Positions 9,733-19,351 are shown, counted from the stretch's first letter. The stretch: 64,000 nucleotides of DNA from Bernardetia sp. ABR2-2B (GCF_037126435.1 NZ_CP147020.1:3080001-3144000), one strand, 5' to 3'. A program made the numbers and translations. Notes: a model not told the origin generated them from the letters alone.

Positions 9733-10962
9733 CTACTTACTCTCTTCATTTCGAACTTCCTCAAAAAGCTGCATAATTTCTTGATTTGGTTCTTGTCCGT
9801 TGTTTTGTTTTTTAAAAAAATCTACAAATAAACCACTAATATTCCTAGAGTAGTCCATTTCAGTATCAGTGTCATTATTTTTTCCTTTTATTCTTGGAAT
9901 AATTGTTCCTAAAATACCTTTATGAGCAGCATATAAAAGTTGAGCATCGGCAGCAGAAAGAAAGTCATCTGTTTCAATGGTAAGCTCTACAAGAGATGGC
10001 TTTGTACTAGCTTGGTCTTCATTTAGCCATTCTATTGCTTTTTCTACTTCTGAAAATGTTTTGCGTTTCAACTCTTTACAATCAGTTAATTCTATTTTTT
10101 CATATTTTATAGGTTCTTTTGCTTTTGCATCTAAAATAACAACATACTTTTTCTGAAAGGCTTCCGAAAAACTATATGCTAACAGACTTCCACTATAAAC
10201 AATCGGAAAAGGCTCTTTTTGAGTAGAATGATAACGATGCAAATGCCCTAAGGCTACATACTGAACAGTTTTAGGAAAATTTTCTGTATAAATAGGCTGT
10301 GCCGAACCAACCAAAATAGACTTTTCGTCATCTGATTCTTTGGGCTGTTTTTCGCCTTTTTTCATGACAAATAAATGTCCCATCAAGATATTAATTCCAT
10401 TATCATCAAGATAACTTTCAGCTTGTTTTTGCCAAAGGTCTTGCAAAAAATCTCTTAGTTCTTGCTCTTGATTATCCAAACTAAAATAAGTTTTTAGGCG
10501 TAATTCATTTGCATAAGGAGTCAGCAAAAGGCGTAACGGACATTCCCATGAAGGCATCATAAGCTCTAAAAAGCCTTCCTCACTTCTTAAAATTTCTAAT
10601 CCGTTATCTAACTTTACTTTAGGCAGCTTATCATTTGGATAACCTAATAGAAAAATCCCTAATTCACTTCCCCAAACACTAAAATTAGCAATATATTGAG
10701 CAGAGTCGTGATTTCCTGCAATCGCCACGACAGGACGAGAACCATTTTTAGAAAGTCGTTGAAGCGTTTTTAAGAATAATTGATTAGCTTCATTAGAGGG
10801 TAAAGGAATATCAAATAAATCTCCAGCTATCAGAATCACATCAACATTTTGGGTATCAGCAATCTGACAAAGCTCGTCTAAAACTTCTTTCTGCTCTTCC
10901 AAACGAGGAAAGTCGCCTAATTTTTTTCCTAAATGCCAGTCTGCTGTGTGGAGAATTTTCAT
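9733..10962 (-). CDS. sbcD: Exonuclease SbcCD subunit D
   Basis: A 409-residue metallophosphoesterase-type nuclease. All phosphoesterase motifs are visible: TADWHLGK at residues 6-13, AGDLFD near 46-51, AGNHDS near 81-86, and the later GHL and ALGHLHRYH segments. SbcD is the Mre11 homologue that, with the SbcC ATPase, opens DNA hairpins and trims double-strand break ends. The C-terminal third carries the capping region and a Lys/Asp-rich tail. SbcC normally lies directly downstream, but here the gene ends at a terminator and no sbcC is present in the window. A photolyase gene lies 73 bp upstream in the same direction, so the two form a small repair cluster. Confidence 0.92.
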   Translation of the reverse strand: MKILHTADWHLGKKLGDFPRLEEQKEVLDELCQIADTQNVDVILIAGDLFDIPLPSNEANQLFLKTLQRLSKNGSRPVVAIAGNHDSAQYIANFSVWGSELGIFLLGYPNDKLPKVKLDNGLEILRSEEGFLELMMPSWECPLRLLLTPYANELRLKTYFSLDNQEQELRDFLQDLWQKQAESYLDDNGINILMGHLFVMKKGEKQPKESDDEKSILVGSAQPIYTENFPKTVQYVALGHLHRYHSTQKEPFPIVYSGSLLAYSFSEAFQKKYVVILDAKAKEPIKYEKIELTDCKELKRKTFSEVEKAIEWLNEDQASTKPSLVELTIETDDFLSAADAQLLYAAHKGILGTIIPRIKGKNNDTDTEMDYSRNISGLFVDFFKKQNNGQEPNQEIMQLFEEVRNEESK

Positions 10963-11035
10963 GTTTTTATTATTACTCTTGTCTCTAAATTAGTTTTGAA
11001 GCTGTTGTAATTTAAGCAAAAATGGAGATTATATT

Positions 11036-12355
11036 CTAATCATTGAGTGCTTTTTTGTAGGTTGATAAAGCTCTTTCTCGTGCTGCTTTGTGTTCTACAA
11101 TTGGTTTTGGATAATCTTTGGTATCATATTCTTTTATCCACGTGCGAATGTATTTTTGATTTTTATCAAATTTTTTGAGTTGAGATTCTGGATTAAAAAT
11201 ACGAAAATAAGGTGCAGCATCTACGCCACTTCCTGCTGCCCATTGCCAACCTCCGTTATTTGATGAGAGTTCGTAATCTAATAGTTTTCTAGCAAAATAA
11301 GCTTCTCCCCATCGCCAATCAATGAGTAAGTGCTTAGTCAGAAAACTAGCTGCTACCATTCTGACACGATTGTGCATAAAACCAGTTTCATTGAGCTGAC
11401 GCATTCCTGCATCTACCATCGGATAACCTGTTTTTCCTTCACACCACTTTTCAAATTCTTCTTGATTATTTCTCCACGGAATTTTATCATATTTTGAACG
11501 AAAAGCAGCATCGACTACTTTTGGATAATGATACAGGATACTCATATAAAACTCTCTCCAAATGAGTTCGTTAAAGTATTTTTCGTTGGTTTCTTTGGCT
11601 AATCGTGCTAACTTTCTGATGCTAATAGTTCCGAAACGCAAATGTGGACTCAATCTACTTGTTCCTTCTTTTGCTGGAAAGTCTCTTGTATCTTCATAGT
11701 TTTTAATGATTTCTTTAGGAAAATCATCAGACGGAATATGAGGGTTTGTATTAGCTTCAAATCCAATTTCTTTGTAGGTTGGAAAGTTTAGGTGTTTAGT
11801 TTTATAAAAATTATCAAAATATTTTTCAGTAGAATAGCTTTCTAAATGTTCTTCTTTCAAAGCACCTTTCCATTTCTTACTATATGGCGTATAAACTACA
11901 TAAGGTTCGCCATCGTCTTTCAAAACATCATCTTTTTCAAAAATCACTTGGTCTTTAAAAGTCTTGAATTTAATGTTTTTCTCTGATAAAAATTGCTCTA
12001 CATTTTCATCTCTGATTTTAGCATAGGGTTCATAATCATGATTGGTATATACTTCTTTTATGTCATAATTTTCAAGTAATTCTTTATAAACTTCTAGAGG
12101 CTTTCCTATTTTTACGCAAAGCGAACTGCCTATTTTTTTATCTTCTAACTCTTCTTTTATTTTATTCAAATATCTATAAATCATTGTCAGACGTGCATCA
12201 TCTTTGTCTTCTAGTTGGTTCAAAATATCTGTATCATAAATAAACAAGGGCAAGACTGCAAAATCTGAATGTAAGGCATGATACAAACCAGCATTATCAT
12301 CAAGACGTAAATCTCGGCGAAACCAAAAGATAGAAATTTGTTTTTTACTAGACAT
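11036..12355 (-). CDS. phrB: Deoxyribodipyrimidine photolyase, class I type
   Basis: A 439-residue flavoprotein that repairs UV-induced pyrimidine dimers using light. The N-terminal antenna-binding Rossmann part starts with IFWFRRDLRLDDN at about residues 9-21. The FAD-binding helical domain contains SRLSPHLRFGTIS, LIWREFYM, GKTGYPMVDAGMRQL, NRVRMVAASFLTKHL and the terminal NNGGWQWAAGSG and RIFNPESQ motifs, all typical of class I CPD photolyases. Length is close to the roughly 470-residue standard. It is upstream of sbcD on the minus strand, and no regulatory site for light induction is visible. Confidence 0.92.
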   Translation of the reverse strand: MSSKKQISIFWFRRDLRLDDNAGLYHALHSDFAVLPLFIYDTDILNQLEDKDDARLTMIYRYLNKIKEELEDKKIGSSLCVKIGKPLEVYKELLENYDIKEVYTNHDYEPYAKIRDENVEQFLSEKNIKFKTFKDQVIFEKDDVLKDDGEPYVVYTPYSKKWKGALKEEHLESYSTEKYFDNFYKTKHLNFPTYKEIGFEANTNPHIPSDDFPKEIIKNYEDTRDFPAKEGTSRLSPHLRFGTISIRKLARLAKETNEKYFNELIWREFYMSILYHYPKVVDAAFRSKYDKIPWRNNQEEFEKWCEGKTGYPMVDAGMRQLNETGFMHNRVRMVAASFLTKHLLIDWRWGEAYFARKLLDYELSSNNGGWQWAAGSGVDAAPYFRIFNPESQLKKFDKNQKYIRTWIKEYDTKDYPKPIVEHKAARERALSTYKKALND

Positions 12356-12547
12356 ATAATTTTAAGAATAGTTTTTATTTTTTTTAATGTCTTGCTAACT
12401 CTCTATTTATTTTTATTGTTTTGAAAACAATTTAAGTAAATGAAATTAATTTAATGTTGAAAGAAAGAAAAATTAGTAAGAAATAGTAGTTTAATGGCTC
12501 TGTATTGTTCCAATTATATATTTTTTATAATTAAAGGTAACTTTCCT

Positions 12548-12555
12548 TACCTTTG
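12548..12555 (+). promoter_or_regulatory. Minus-7 box upstream of the isoprenoid fusion gene
   Basis: TACCTTTG fits the TAnnTTTG consensus 80 bp before the ATG at 12636. No TTG is present at the normal minus-33 distance. The surrounding 280-bp spacer (12356-12635) holds nothing else recognised. Confidence 0.45.
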
Positions 12556-12635
12556 TGCTATCAGTTCATTATCAAGTAAATACTTTGCTTTGAGTTGATA
12601 AAATATATAATCCTATTTTAAATTTAAAAATCAAT

Positions 12636-13259
12636 ATGTCTAAGAAAGTAGCCATTTTTGGTGGAGGAATTGCAGGTCTTACTGCAGCACACGAATTAGT
12701 AGAAAAAGGTTTTGACATTACAGTTTATGAAAAAAATGAGATTTTAGGAGGAAAAGCTCGTAGTTTCTTGCTTAATGGAAATTTAAATCCTACTATGCAA
12801 TATGCAGGTGAACACGGTTTTCGTTTTTTTCTTCATTGGTACGAAAACTTTCATGATACTTTAAAAAGAATTCCTACGAAAGACAATAAAACAGTTTATG
12901 ATAATTTGGTAGATGTTGGAGAGATTCAAGTTGATGACTTTACATTTTCATTTATAGAATCTCATCCTAACCCAACAAAACCTCCAATAGCTTGGCTTAA
13001 AGCAATGCTTTCATCTCAAAAAAGACATGAAGAAGAATTCGAACAAACTACTTGGGATTCTTATATTACTTCGAATCTTCGTGGAACAGAATCAAAAGAG
13101 ATGATTCGTTTTTTCCAAAATACTCCAAAAGCAACAGCTTCTGTACATTCAACAGAAGCAAGTGTTAAAGCACTTGCACATACTTTAAATCGCTTTTTTA
13201 CAAATAATGGTCTAGGGATATTAAATGCTCCTACTAATGATGCCTTATTTGACCATTAG
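12636..13259 (+). CDS. FAD-dependent desaturase-like protein, N-terminal part ended by in-frame TAG
   Basis: The first 207 codons of a flavoprotein of the phytoene desaturase / hydroxysqualene dehydroxylase-like amine oxidase superfamily. The dinucleotide-binding motif GGGIAGL is at residues 9-15, the acidic end of the second strand and LGGKARS at about 37-43, and the substrate-side motif GEHGFRFF near 60-67. Translation stops at TAG (13257-13259), but the same frame stays open without a frameshift, and the following sequence is the rest of the same domain. In related proteins I recall a Trp here (a PTN...DPW type segment), so TGG to TAG is the simplest explanation. It may be a pseudogene, a readthrough gene or a sequence error. 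Confidence 0.75.
   Translation: MSKKVAIFGGGIAGLTAAHELVEKGFDITVYEKNEILGGKARSFLLNGNLNPTMQYAGEHGFRFFLHWYENFHDTLKRIPTKDNKTVYDNLVDVGEIQVDDFTFSFIESHPNPTKPPIAWLKAMLSSQKRHEEEFEQTTWDSYITSNLRGTESKEMIRFFQNTPKATASVHSTEASVKALAHTLNRFFTNNGLGILNAPTNDALFDH
13257..13259 (+). other. In-frame TAG interrupting the fusion gene
   Basis: The codons run GAC CAT TAG CAA AAT CAC. The frame of 12636 continues through this stop to 16394. The probable ancestral codon is TGG. Confidence 0.8.
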
Positions 13260-13277
13260 CAAAATCACTTATCTTCT

Positions 13278-16200
13278 TTGGGAGTAAAATTTGAGTTCGC
13301 AACCACTTTAGTATCACTCAATAGAAGTGATAATTCTATTGATAGTTCTTCAATTTTGATAAGAAATGAAAAAAAAGAAATTTATGCTGACTATTATATT
13401 AGTGCAATTCCTCATTTGGACTTAGAAAAAGTAATTAGTCAAAAAAACAAAAATGAGAAATTTAATTATTTAACAAAACTCAAATCGGGTTGGCAAGCAG
13501 GAATTGTATTTTATTTGAGTAAAAATATGCCTTTTCCTAATGGGCATTTTGCTCTTTCAAACTCTCCTTGGAATATTACAGGAATTTCTCAATCTAATTA
13601 TTGGTCAGAACAAGCTAGGCAAGAGTATTTAGATAAAAATAATATTGAATTGAATCTTTCCTTAATTATTGCAGACTGGGATTTAGAAGGAAATTTTATA
13701 CAAAAAACAGCAAAAGAATGTACTTTAGAAGAAATAGTTCAAGAATTGATTTATCAACTCAAAACTTACTGTCCTAAAGACTATAAAGAAAGTTTTGAAA
13801 ATATTGAGAAATGCTTAGTTGATTATACCATTGACCCAGCTATACATTTGACAGGAGATAATTCTGCGACTAATGAAACGCCTCTATTTATGAATGTGGT
13901 CAATCATTGGGAAGCAAGACCAAATGCAAAAAGTGAATTAGAAAATCTTTTTATTGCTGGAGATTTTGCCAAAACATCAGCCTATTTAGCTACAATGGAA
14001 TCGGCTAACGAATCTGGAAGACGTGCAGCCAATGAAATCTTGCAAATTAATAATAAAGGTTTTGCTGAAATATTTACAGAAAAACACTCAAAAACACCTC
14101 AAATATTTACACCTTTCATAAAAATAGATGAGATTTTATATGATTATGATAAATCGCATATACTAGATTATTTGAGTAATGAACAAGTAGAAGAATTAAC
14201 AAATGCACTTCTTCCTTATATTGATTTTGAAGGAAGTAATCTTCGTAATATTGATACATTATTCACAAGTGTTGTAGATACTTTAAAGCATCTTTTAGAC
14301 AAACTTCCTTCTTTGGGTAGTGATATAATTCAACTTCTAGTAACACAGACAAATGTAAAAGAAGACACCATAAAAGATGAATTAGCAAACAGAGTGCAAT
14401 TTTGGGCAAATGTGAGTTTGAAACTTGTAGAACATAAATCTAAGCAGTTTCCAGAAAGTTTGTCTTCTTACGTCGATATTGACAATCCTATATTTAAACC
14501 TCTATTGCATGTAGCCAAACAACAAGGTTCAATGAATAGAGCTAAGTTTGCTACTGCGTTAAATAATTGGTACGATGTTCCTTATGATGAACTTATTCAT
14601 CTGATGGAAACAGGACAAGTTCTTCATAATTGTAGCTTATTGATAGATGATACTATGGATAATACAACAGTTCGTAGAAATGACAAAACAGCCCATGAAC
14701 TTTTTGGAATCAATCAAACTTTGTGTGCAGCTTATTCTACTTATTTCCAAGTTTTATTATCTACTTATGTTAATTTAGGTTCAGATTGCTTGTTACATTA
14801 TTTGGAAGAAACAACTAGAGCGCATATAGGTCAATCAGATGATGTATATTACCGAGAAACAAAACTGTGTCCGACAGAAGAAAAATATATGGATATGGTG
14901 GGTAACAAAACAGGTAGTTTTTTTAGAGTATTTTCTATGTGTTTGGCAAGTTTGAGTAAAAAAACATTGTCCAAACAATTGAAAAATGATATTCTAGATT
15001 TTGCTGATTTTGTAGGAAAATTATATCAAATCAAAGATGATTATATGGATTTGATGTCAGAAGAGTATTTTATCAAAAAAGGAACATTTGCCTCAGATTT
15101 TGAAGAAGGTAAATATTCTTTTCCTGTTATTCATTGTGTTACTAACTTCCCTCAATATGCTGAAAAAATTGCCTTCTTATTAGGAAAAGAAGGGATAACA
15201 AATGAAGAGAAAAATGAACTTATGAGCTATTTAGAAGACTCAAAAAGTTTGGATTATACATTACATAAAATAACAGATTTATATCAAAAATGTGATGTAT
15301 TACTTTCTTCTATTGAAAATGAAAGTAGAGTTTCTAATCCTAAAATGAGAAGTTGGTTAGAAAGTTTTGTGTCTGATGTTCCTAATTTTAGTTATACAAA
15401 GAAGGCAAGTAAAGCAACTGTTCAAGTTCAATCAACTCAAAAACAAGATGTTTTTGAAATAAATTCAGTTGCTCCAGATACAATAAACAGGGCATTAAGA
15501 AATGTAATTTGCTCGTATCATATTTATTTCAAACTACATAATTGGACTTTAGAGCAGTTTTGGGAATGTTTCCCTTTATTACTTACCGTCGAAACGATGA
15601 TAATTAATGTTGATAATATCAATGAAGATAAAAATGAAAAAGTTTCTGTACTGACAAAAGAAGCCATTAAATCTTCTAAATCTTGGCAGTTTATATCAAA
15701 AAGCAGTTTTTATTCCCCTTTAATGGACGAGATATTAGACAATGCCATTGAGTATTTTAATTTAGAGAAAAAATGGTATCAATCTGAAAGTCAAGAAAAT
15801 AATGAATTATTTACAGAAGAGTTTCTGACAAAAATGAATCATTATAAATCTACTAATTTCAGAATTTTACATATTTTATCTCAAAATATTTGTGGAGACG
15901 AACCTCAAACTACTACAACTATCTATGATGATTACTATTTAGATGCGCAAATTATTGAAGACTATGTTTCTATGAGAATAGAAGAGTTTGAATATGAAGA
16001 AGACAAAAAAGAAAGCAAATATAATGTCTTTTTACATGCTCAAAAATTAGAAAATCAAATGTTTTTTGCAGAACACAAACAAGCTCTTTATGACAGACTT
16101 ACGTTTGCAGAGATTCAGATAGCTGCAAACTGGTATCAAGTTTATACCTCAGCATTAAGTATTGATACTCATCTTACTGGTATTTCTGCAAAAATGGATT

Positions 16201-16394
16201 TGAAGAAGGTGTATTCTATTGCTAAAGAAATATCTTTTGCTTGTAGTTTAGATGAAGACTTGTCAGAAATGACATTGAAAGGAAAATTCAAATGGTGTAT
16301 AAATAAATTCTTTGAAAAAGTGATTGCTCAAAAAACAAATGACGTTATTCTAACTCGTTTGCAAAAAGATGTTATCTTGTCTTTGTCTAATTGA
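13278..16394 (+). CDS. Rest of FAD desaturase-like domain fused to GGPP-synthase-like domain and helical C-terminus
   Basis: An open region of 1038 codons in the same frame as the preceding piece; the first in-frame TTG is at 13278, and no better start is seen. Residues 1-256 complete the flavoprotein domain, ending with the FAD-contact motif ENLFIAGDFAKT near 222-233. Residues about 405-700 are a polyprenyl diphosphate synthase domain of the eukaryote-like geranylgeranyl type: HNCSLLIDDTMDN with the first DDxxD at 457-461, RRNDKTAH, NKTGSFFR near 543-550, QIKDDYMD with the second Asp motif at 587-591, and FEEGKYSFPVIH near 608-619. Residues 700-1038 are helical and unassigned. The joined protein would be about 1252 residues. 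If this piece is translated alone, the prenyltransferase could still be active. Confidence 0.8.
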   Translation: MGVKFEFATTLVSLNRSDNSIDSSSILIRNEKKEIYADYYISAIPHLDLEKVISQKNKNEKFNYLTKLKSGWQAGIVFYLSKNMPFPNGHFALSNSPWNITGISQSNYWSEQARQEYLDKNNIELNLSLIIADWDLEGNFIQKTAKECTLEEIVQELIYQLKTYCPKDYKESFENIEKCLVDYTIDPAIHLTGDNSATNETPLFMNVVNHWEARPNAKSELENLFIAGDFAKTSAYLATMESANESGRRAANEILQINNKGFAEIFTEKHSKTPQIFTPFIKIDEILYDYDKSHILDYLSNEQVEELTNALLPYIDFEGSNLRNIDTLFTSVVDTLKHLLDKLPSLGSDIIQLLVTQTNVKEDTIKDELANRVQFWANVSLKLVEHKSKQFPESLSSYVDIDNPIFKPLLHVAKQQGSMNRAKFATALNNWYDVPYDELIHLMETGQVLHNCSLLIDDTMDNTTVRRNDKTAHELFGINQTLCAAYSTYFQVLLSTYVNLGSDCLLHYLEETTRAHIGQSDDVYYRETKLCPTEEKYMDMVGNKTGSFFRVFSMCLASLSKKTLSKQLKNDILDFADFVGKLYQIKDDYMDLMSEEYFIKKGTFASDFEEGKYSFPVIHCVTNFPQYAEKIAFLLGKEGITNEEKNELMSYLEDSKSLDYTLHKITDLYQKCDVLLSSIENESRVSNPKMRSWLESFVSDVPNFSYTKKASKATVQVQSTQKQDVFEINSVAPDTINRALRNVICSYHIYFKLHNWTLEQFWECFPLLLTVETMIINVDNINEDKNEKVSVLTKEAIKSSKSWQFISKSSFYSPLMDEILDNAIEYFNLEKKWYQSESQENNELFTEEFLTKMNHYKSTNFRILHILSQNICGDEPQTTTTIYDDYYLDAQIIEDYVSMRIEEFEYEEDKKESKYNVFLHAQKLENQMFFAEHKQALYDRLTFAEIQIAANWYQVYTSALSIDTHLTGISAKMDLKKVYSIAKEISFACSLDEDLSEMTLKGKFKWCINKFFEKVIAQKTNDVILTRLQKDVILSLSN

Positions 16395-16583
16395 AACCAT
16401 TTATTAGAATTGAAGTTTAAAACTGTTTACTAAAATATATTGTGAACCTTTACTACAACAAAAACAAATTCTCAATGTTAATTTATCTAATTAGATATTT
16501 GATGGTATAGAAAATAAGATTGATGAGGTTTAATTTTGATAGTAAAGACAATTAGAGTAAAGAAGTAATTGATTTTATAAAGA

Positions 16584-16613
16584 AGGCTTACAATTAGTAC
16601 AGCCTTTTTTTAT
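16584..16613 (+). terminator. Rho-independent terminator
   Basis: AAGGCT (16584-16589) pairs with AGCCTT (16602-16607) and is followed by a T-run. It closes the fusion gene. The rest of the 315-bp spacer to thrC shows nothing recognised. Confidence 0.65.
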
Positions 16614-16709
16614 TTCAAAAAAAATAACTTGCTGTTAATATAGGTTTTGGCAAAATGATTTTTTATTTTTATCAAAATCTTATTCTTAGTCTTTTCTTTA
16701 TCATTCTTA

Positions 16710-18023
16710 ATGAATTATTCTAGTACAAACGGAGATACACAAGTTGGCTCACTACGTGATGCATTATTTCAAACATTTAGCGTAAAGGGTGGACTTTTGC
16801 TTCCTGAAAATATAAAGCCTTTATCCAAAGAATTTTTAGCAAATCTTCATACTTTTTCTTTTAAAGAAATTTGTTTGAAAGTCTGTTTGAATCTTTTTGA
16901 AGATGAAATTCCAGAACAAGATGTAGAAAGAATAATTGAAAATACCTTTGACTTTGAGATTCCGTTAGTAGAAATTTATGAAAAAGAAGTTTATTCATTA
17001 GAGCTTTTTCATGGCGAAACTCTTTCTTTTAAAGATGTCGGAATGCGCTTTTTAGCAGAACTGATGAGTTATTTTTTAGAAAAAGAGAAAAAAAGTAAAG
17101 AGATAACTGTTTTGGTAGCTACTACAGGTGATACAGGAAGCGCAGCAGCAAGTGCATTCTTCAAAAGAAAAGGAATGAAAGTTTGTATTCTTTACCCAAA
17201 AAACAAATTGAGTTTGTTGCAAGAAAAACAGCTCAACACATGGGGAGAAAACATCACAGCTTTAGAGGTTGATGGAACTTTTGAAGACTGTCAAAGACTT
17301 GTAAAGGAAGCTATAATGGATAAAGAGTTAAATCAAAAAATACAGGTTACGACAGCTAACTCTTATAATGTTGCTCGTCTTTTAGCTCAATGTTTGTATT
17401 ATTTTTGGGCAGTTGCACAGCTGAAAGGAGAAAAACGAACAGCTATTTTTTCTATTCCAAGTGGAAATTTTGGGAATTTGACAGCAGGAATTATAGCCAA
17501 AAAAATGGGGCTTCGTATTAGTCGTTTTATTGCTGCCACTAATATTAATGACGTTGTTCCACAGTATTTGCTTAATGGGAGTTTTGAGCCACGCCCTGCA
17601 ATTCGTACTATTTCGACGTCGATGGATACAGGAAATCCTGTTAATTTTAAACGTTTGCTTACCCTCTACAATCATTCTTATACTCGTTTTTGTGCAGATA
17701 TTGCAGGGTATAGACTAACCGACCGAAGAACAAAAAATACGCTTAAAGATCTCTACGAAGGCTATAATTATTTAGCTGACCCACATTCTACGGTTGCTTA
17801 TGCTGCTCTCAAAAATTATCTTACTCCAGAGAGTGAAGTAGGAATTTTTCTTGCCACAGCTCACCCAGCCAAATATTATGAAGTAGTCAAACAAACCATC
17901 TTTGATATAGAATTAGAAATGCCTCCATTTTTGGAAGAAGCATTGAGAAAAGAAAAGCAAGTGGTTTCGATTTCTTCTAAAATTGAAGATTTGAAGGAGT
18001 TTTTAACTAAGATAAAGAGTTAA
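16710..18023 (+). CDS. thrC: Threonine synthase
   Basis: A 437-residue PLP enzyme that converts O-phosphohomoserine to threonine. The PLP lysine is Lys108 in HGETLSFKDVG, and the phosphate-binding ATTGDTGSAA follows at about 144-153. Later the GNFGN segment (IPSGNFGNLTAG) and the C-terminal DPHSTVAYAAL motif confirm the fungal/enteric-type subclass. It begins with MNYSSTNG, the usual start of this subclass. It is alone, without thrA or thrB next to it, unlike the enteric operon. A threonine dehydrogenase and glyA occur elsewhere in the window but are not linked. Confidence 0.93.
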   Translation: MNYSSTNGDTQVGSLRDALFQTFSVKGGLLLPENIKPLSKEFLANLHTFSFKEICLKVCLNLFEDEIPEQDVERIIENTFDFEIPLVEIYEKEVYSLELFHGETLSFKDVGMRFLAELMSYFLEKEKKSKEITVLVATTGDTGSAAASAFFKRKGMKVCILYPKNKLSLLQEKQLNTWGENITALEVDGTFEDCQRLVKEAIMDKELNQKIQVTTANSYNVARLLAQCLYYFWAVAQLKGEKRTAIFSIPSGNFGNLTAGIIAKKMGLRISRFIAATNINDVVPQYLLNGSFEPRPAIRTISTSMDTGNPVNFKRLLTLYNHSYTRFCADIAGYRLTDRRTKNTLKDLYEGYNYLADPHSTVAYAALKNYLTPESEVGIFLATAHPAKYYEVVKQTIFDIELEMPPFLEEALRKEKQVVSISSKIEDLKEFLTKIKS

Positions 18024-18038
18024 ATTCTAACCAAACTA

Positions 18039-18656
18039 TTACTTTTGTTTTTTTGTAGGATAAAGAATAATTATTTGAATGATGATGCCAATCACAATGA
18101 GAAACATAATTTCTATGTTTGTAAATAAGTCTATTGTGCTAAAAGCTCTATTTACCCTATACAATTCTCTTTTTCCTTCTTCAACTTGAATAATAGCCAA
18201 TTTATCTAAATTTTTTCGTAGATAAGATAATTGGGTTTCCATTTTATTTCTCCACTCAGTATTGTTGATAATGCTACTATCATTTAAAGGTTGTTTTTCT
18301 ATTATTTCTATTTTTTCAAAGTCATTGCGTAATCTTTCTAAATATTTCTTTTCATTATAAGTAAGGTTAGTATTAGAAAATTCATCTAATAAAGTATAAA
18401 TAGAATCATTTATAATAGTGCTTTTATTAGTATAGAAATCACTATTTGAAAGTAAAAATGCAATCCTTTTTTCTTCTGTGAGTGTAGAAATATTATAGAT
18501 TAGGTTTTTTACAAGTAATCTATCTTCATACATCGTAGAAACCGAATTTCTTATACCTTCGATATGTCTTCTATCAAGTAGGTTAGTTGCCAAAATCAAA
18601 AAAAATACGAATAGTAACCCACCTGCCCACTTTATTTTATTTATTATATTTTTCAT
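18039..18656 (-). CDS. Four-helix-bundle sensor-like membrane protein
   Basis: A 205-residue protein with a hydrophobic segment near residues 12-27, a long charged helical region, and a second hydrophobic segment near 178-198 followed by a short basic tail (YPTKKQK). The periplasmic region of about 150 residues resembles the four-helix-bundle input domain of methyl-accepting chemotaxis proteins. There is no HAMP, kinase or methyl-accepting output domain, so it is a truncated receptor-like or accessory protein. It is convergent with thrC, leaving 15 bp. Whether it works alone is unknown. Confidence 0.6.
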   Translation of the reverse strand: MKNIINKIKWAGGLLFVFFLILATNLLDRRHIEGIRNSVSTMYEDRLLVKNLIYNISTLTEEKRIAFLLSNSDFYTNKSTIINDSIYTLLDEFSNTNLTYNEKKYLERLRNDFEKIEIIEKQPLNDSSIINNTEWRNKMETQLSYLRKNLDKLAIIQVEEGKRELYRVNRAFSTIDLFTNIEIMFLIVIGIIIQIIILYPTKKQK

Positions 18657-19026
18657 ATAAAAATTGTGTTGTACGAAAAAAAACCTTCCAAAAGGTATAA
18701 CTCTACAACCTACTAAAAGTTTATAGTAATACTATCAAAATCTTCAATTAGAAATACTATTTTCAATTGAAAATATAAAATCAAATACAAAAATTAACTT
18801 TTAATATATCCTGTTAGATTATTTTTTTAATAAAAAAACTTGTTAATTGATTCATTTTCAGTAATTTAGCGTTTTAATAGTATGGAATTAATTTTCAAAC
18901 TGTTTTTACAGCTAAAAACAGTTCAAAATTTGTAATAAAAATAGATAAAGAATACTATTTTGATTGTAAAGAACTCAGTTCAAAGTATAATCTTATCATA
19001 AAAGCAGATTTTTAATACAATTTTAC

Positions 19027-19057
19027 TTGCTAAATTCAAATTACAAAAGTACCTTTG
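19027..19057 (+). promoter_or_regulatory. Promoter upstream of the HU gene
   Basis: TTG (19027-19029) and TACCTTTG (19050-19057) are separated by 20 bp, a good match to the Bacteroidota TTG-N(19-20)-TAnnTTTG promoter. It lies about 295 bp before the HU start, so the mRNA would have a long leader. In the 695-bp gap 18657-19351 I see no other feature. Confidence 0.6.
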
Positions 19058-19351
19058 CAGTCCCAAACAGTCTTACAACAATCTGAAAATGAAGAGATTA
19101 GTTTTCTTTAATTATGATTCTAAAAAGTCATTTTATAGTTTAATTCTGATTTGGAATACAAATAAATAACAAAATTAGGAAAAATAACAAAATTGTAAAT
19201 TTATATTTTGTGTGAAGATAAAAACAAAAAATTTAATCGTTTTAATTTTTATCTATCCTAGCTTATTGAATTTTATTCTTGATGATTCATTTGAAAGACT
19301 GATTTATCAATTTATTTAAAATTCATTCTTTTAACCTAAAAAAAAACCACA

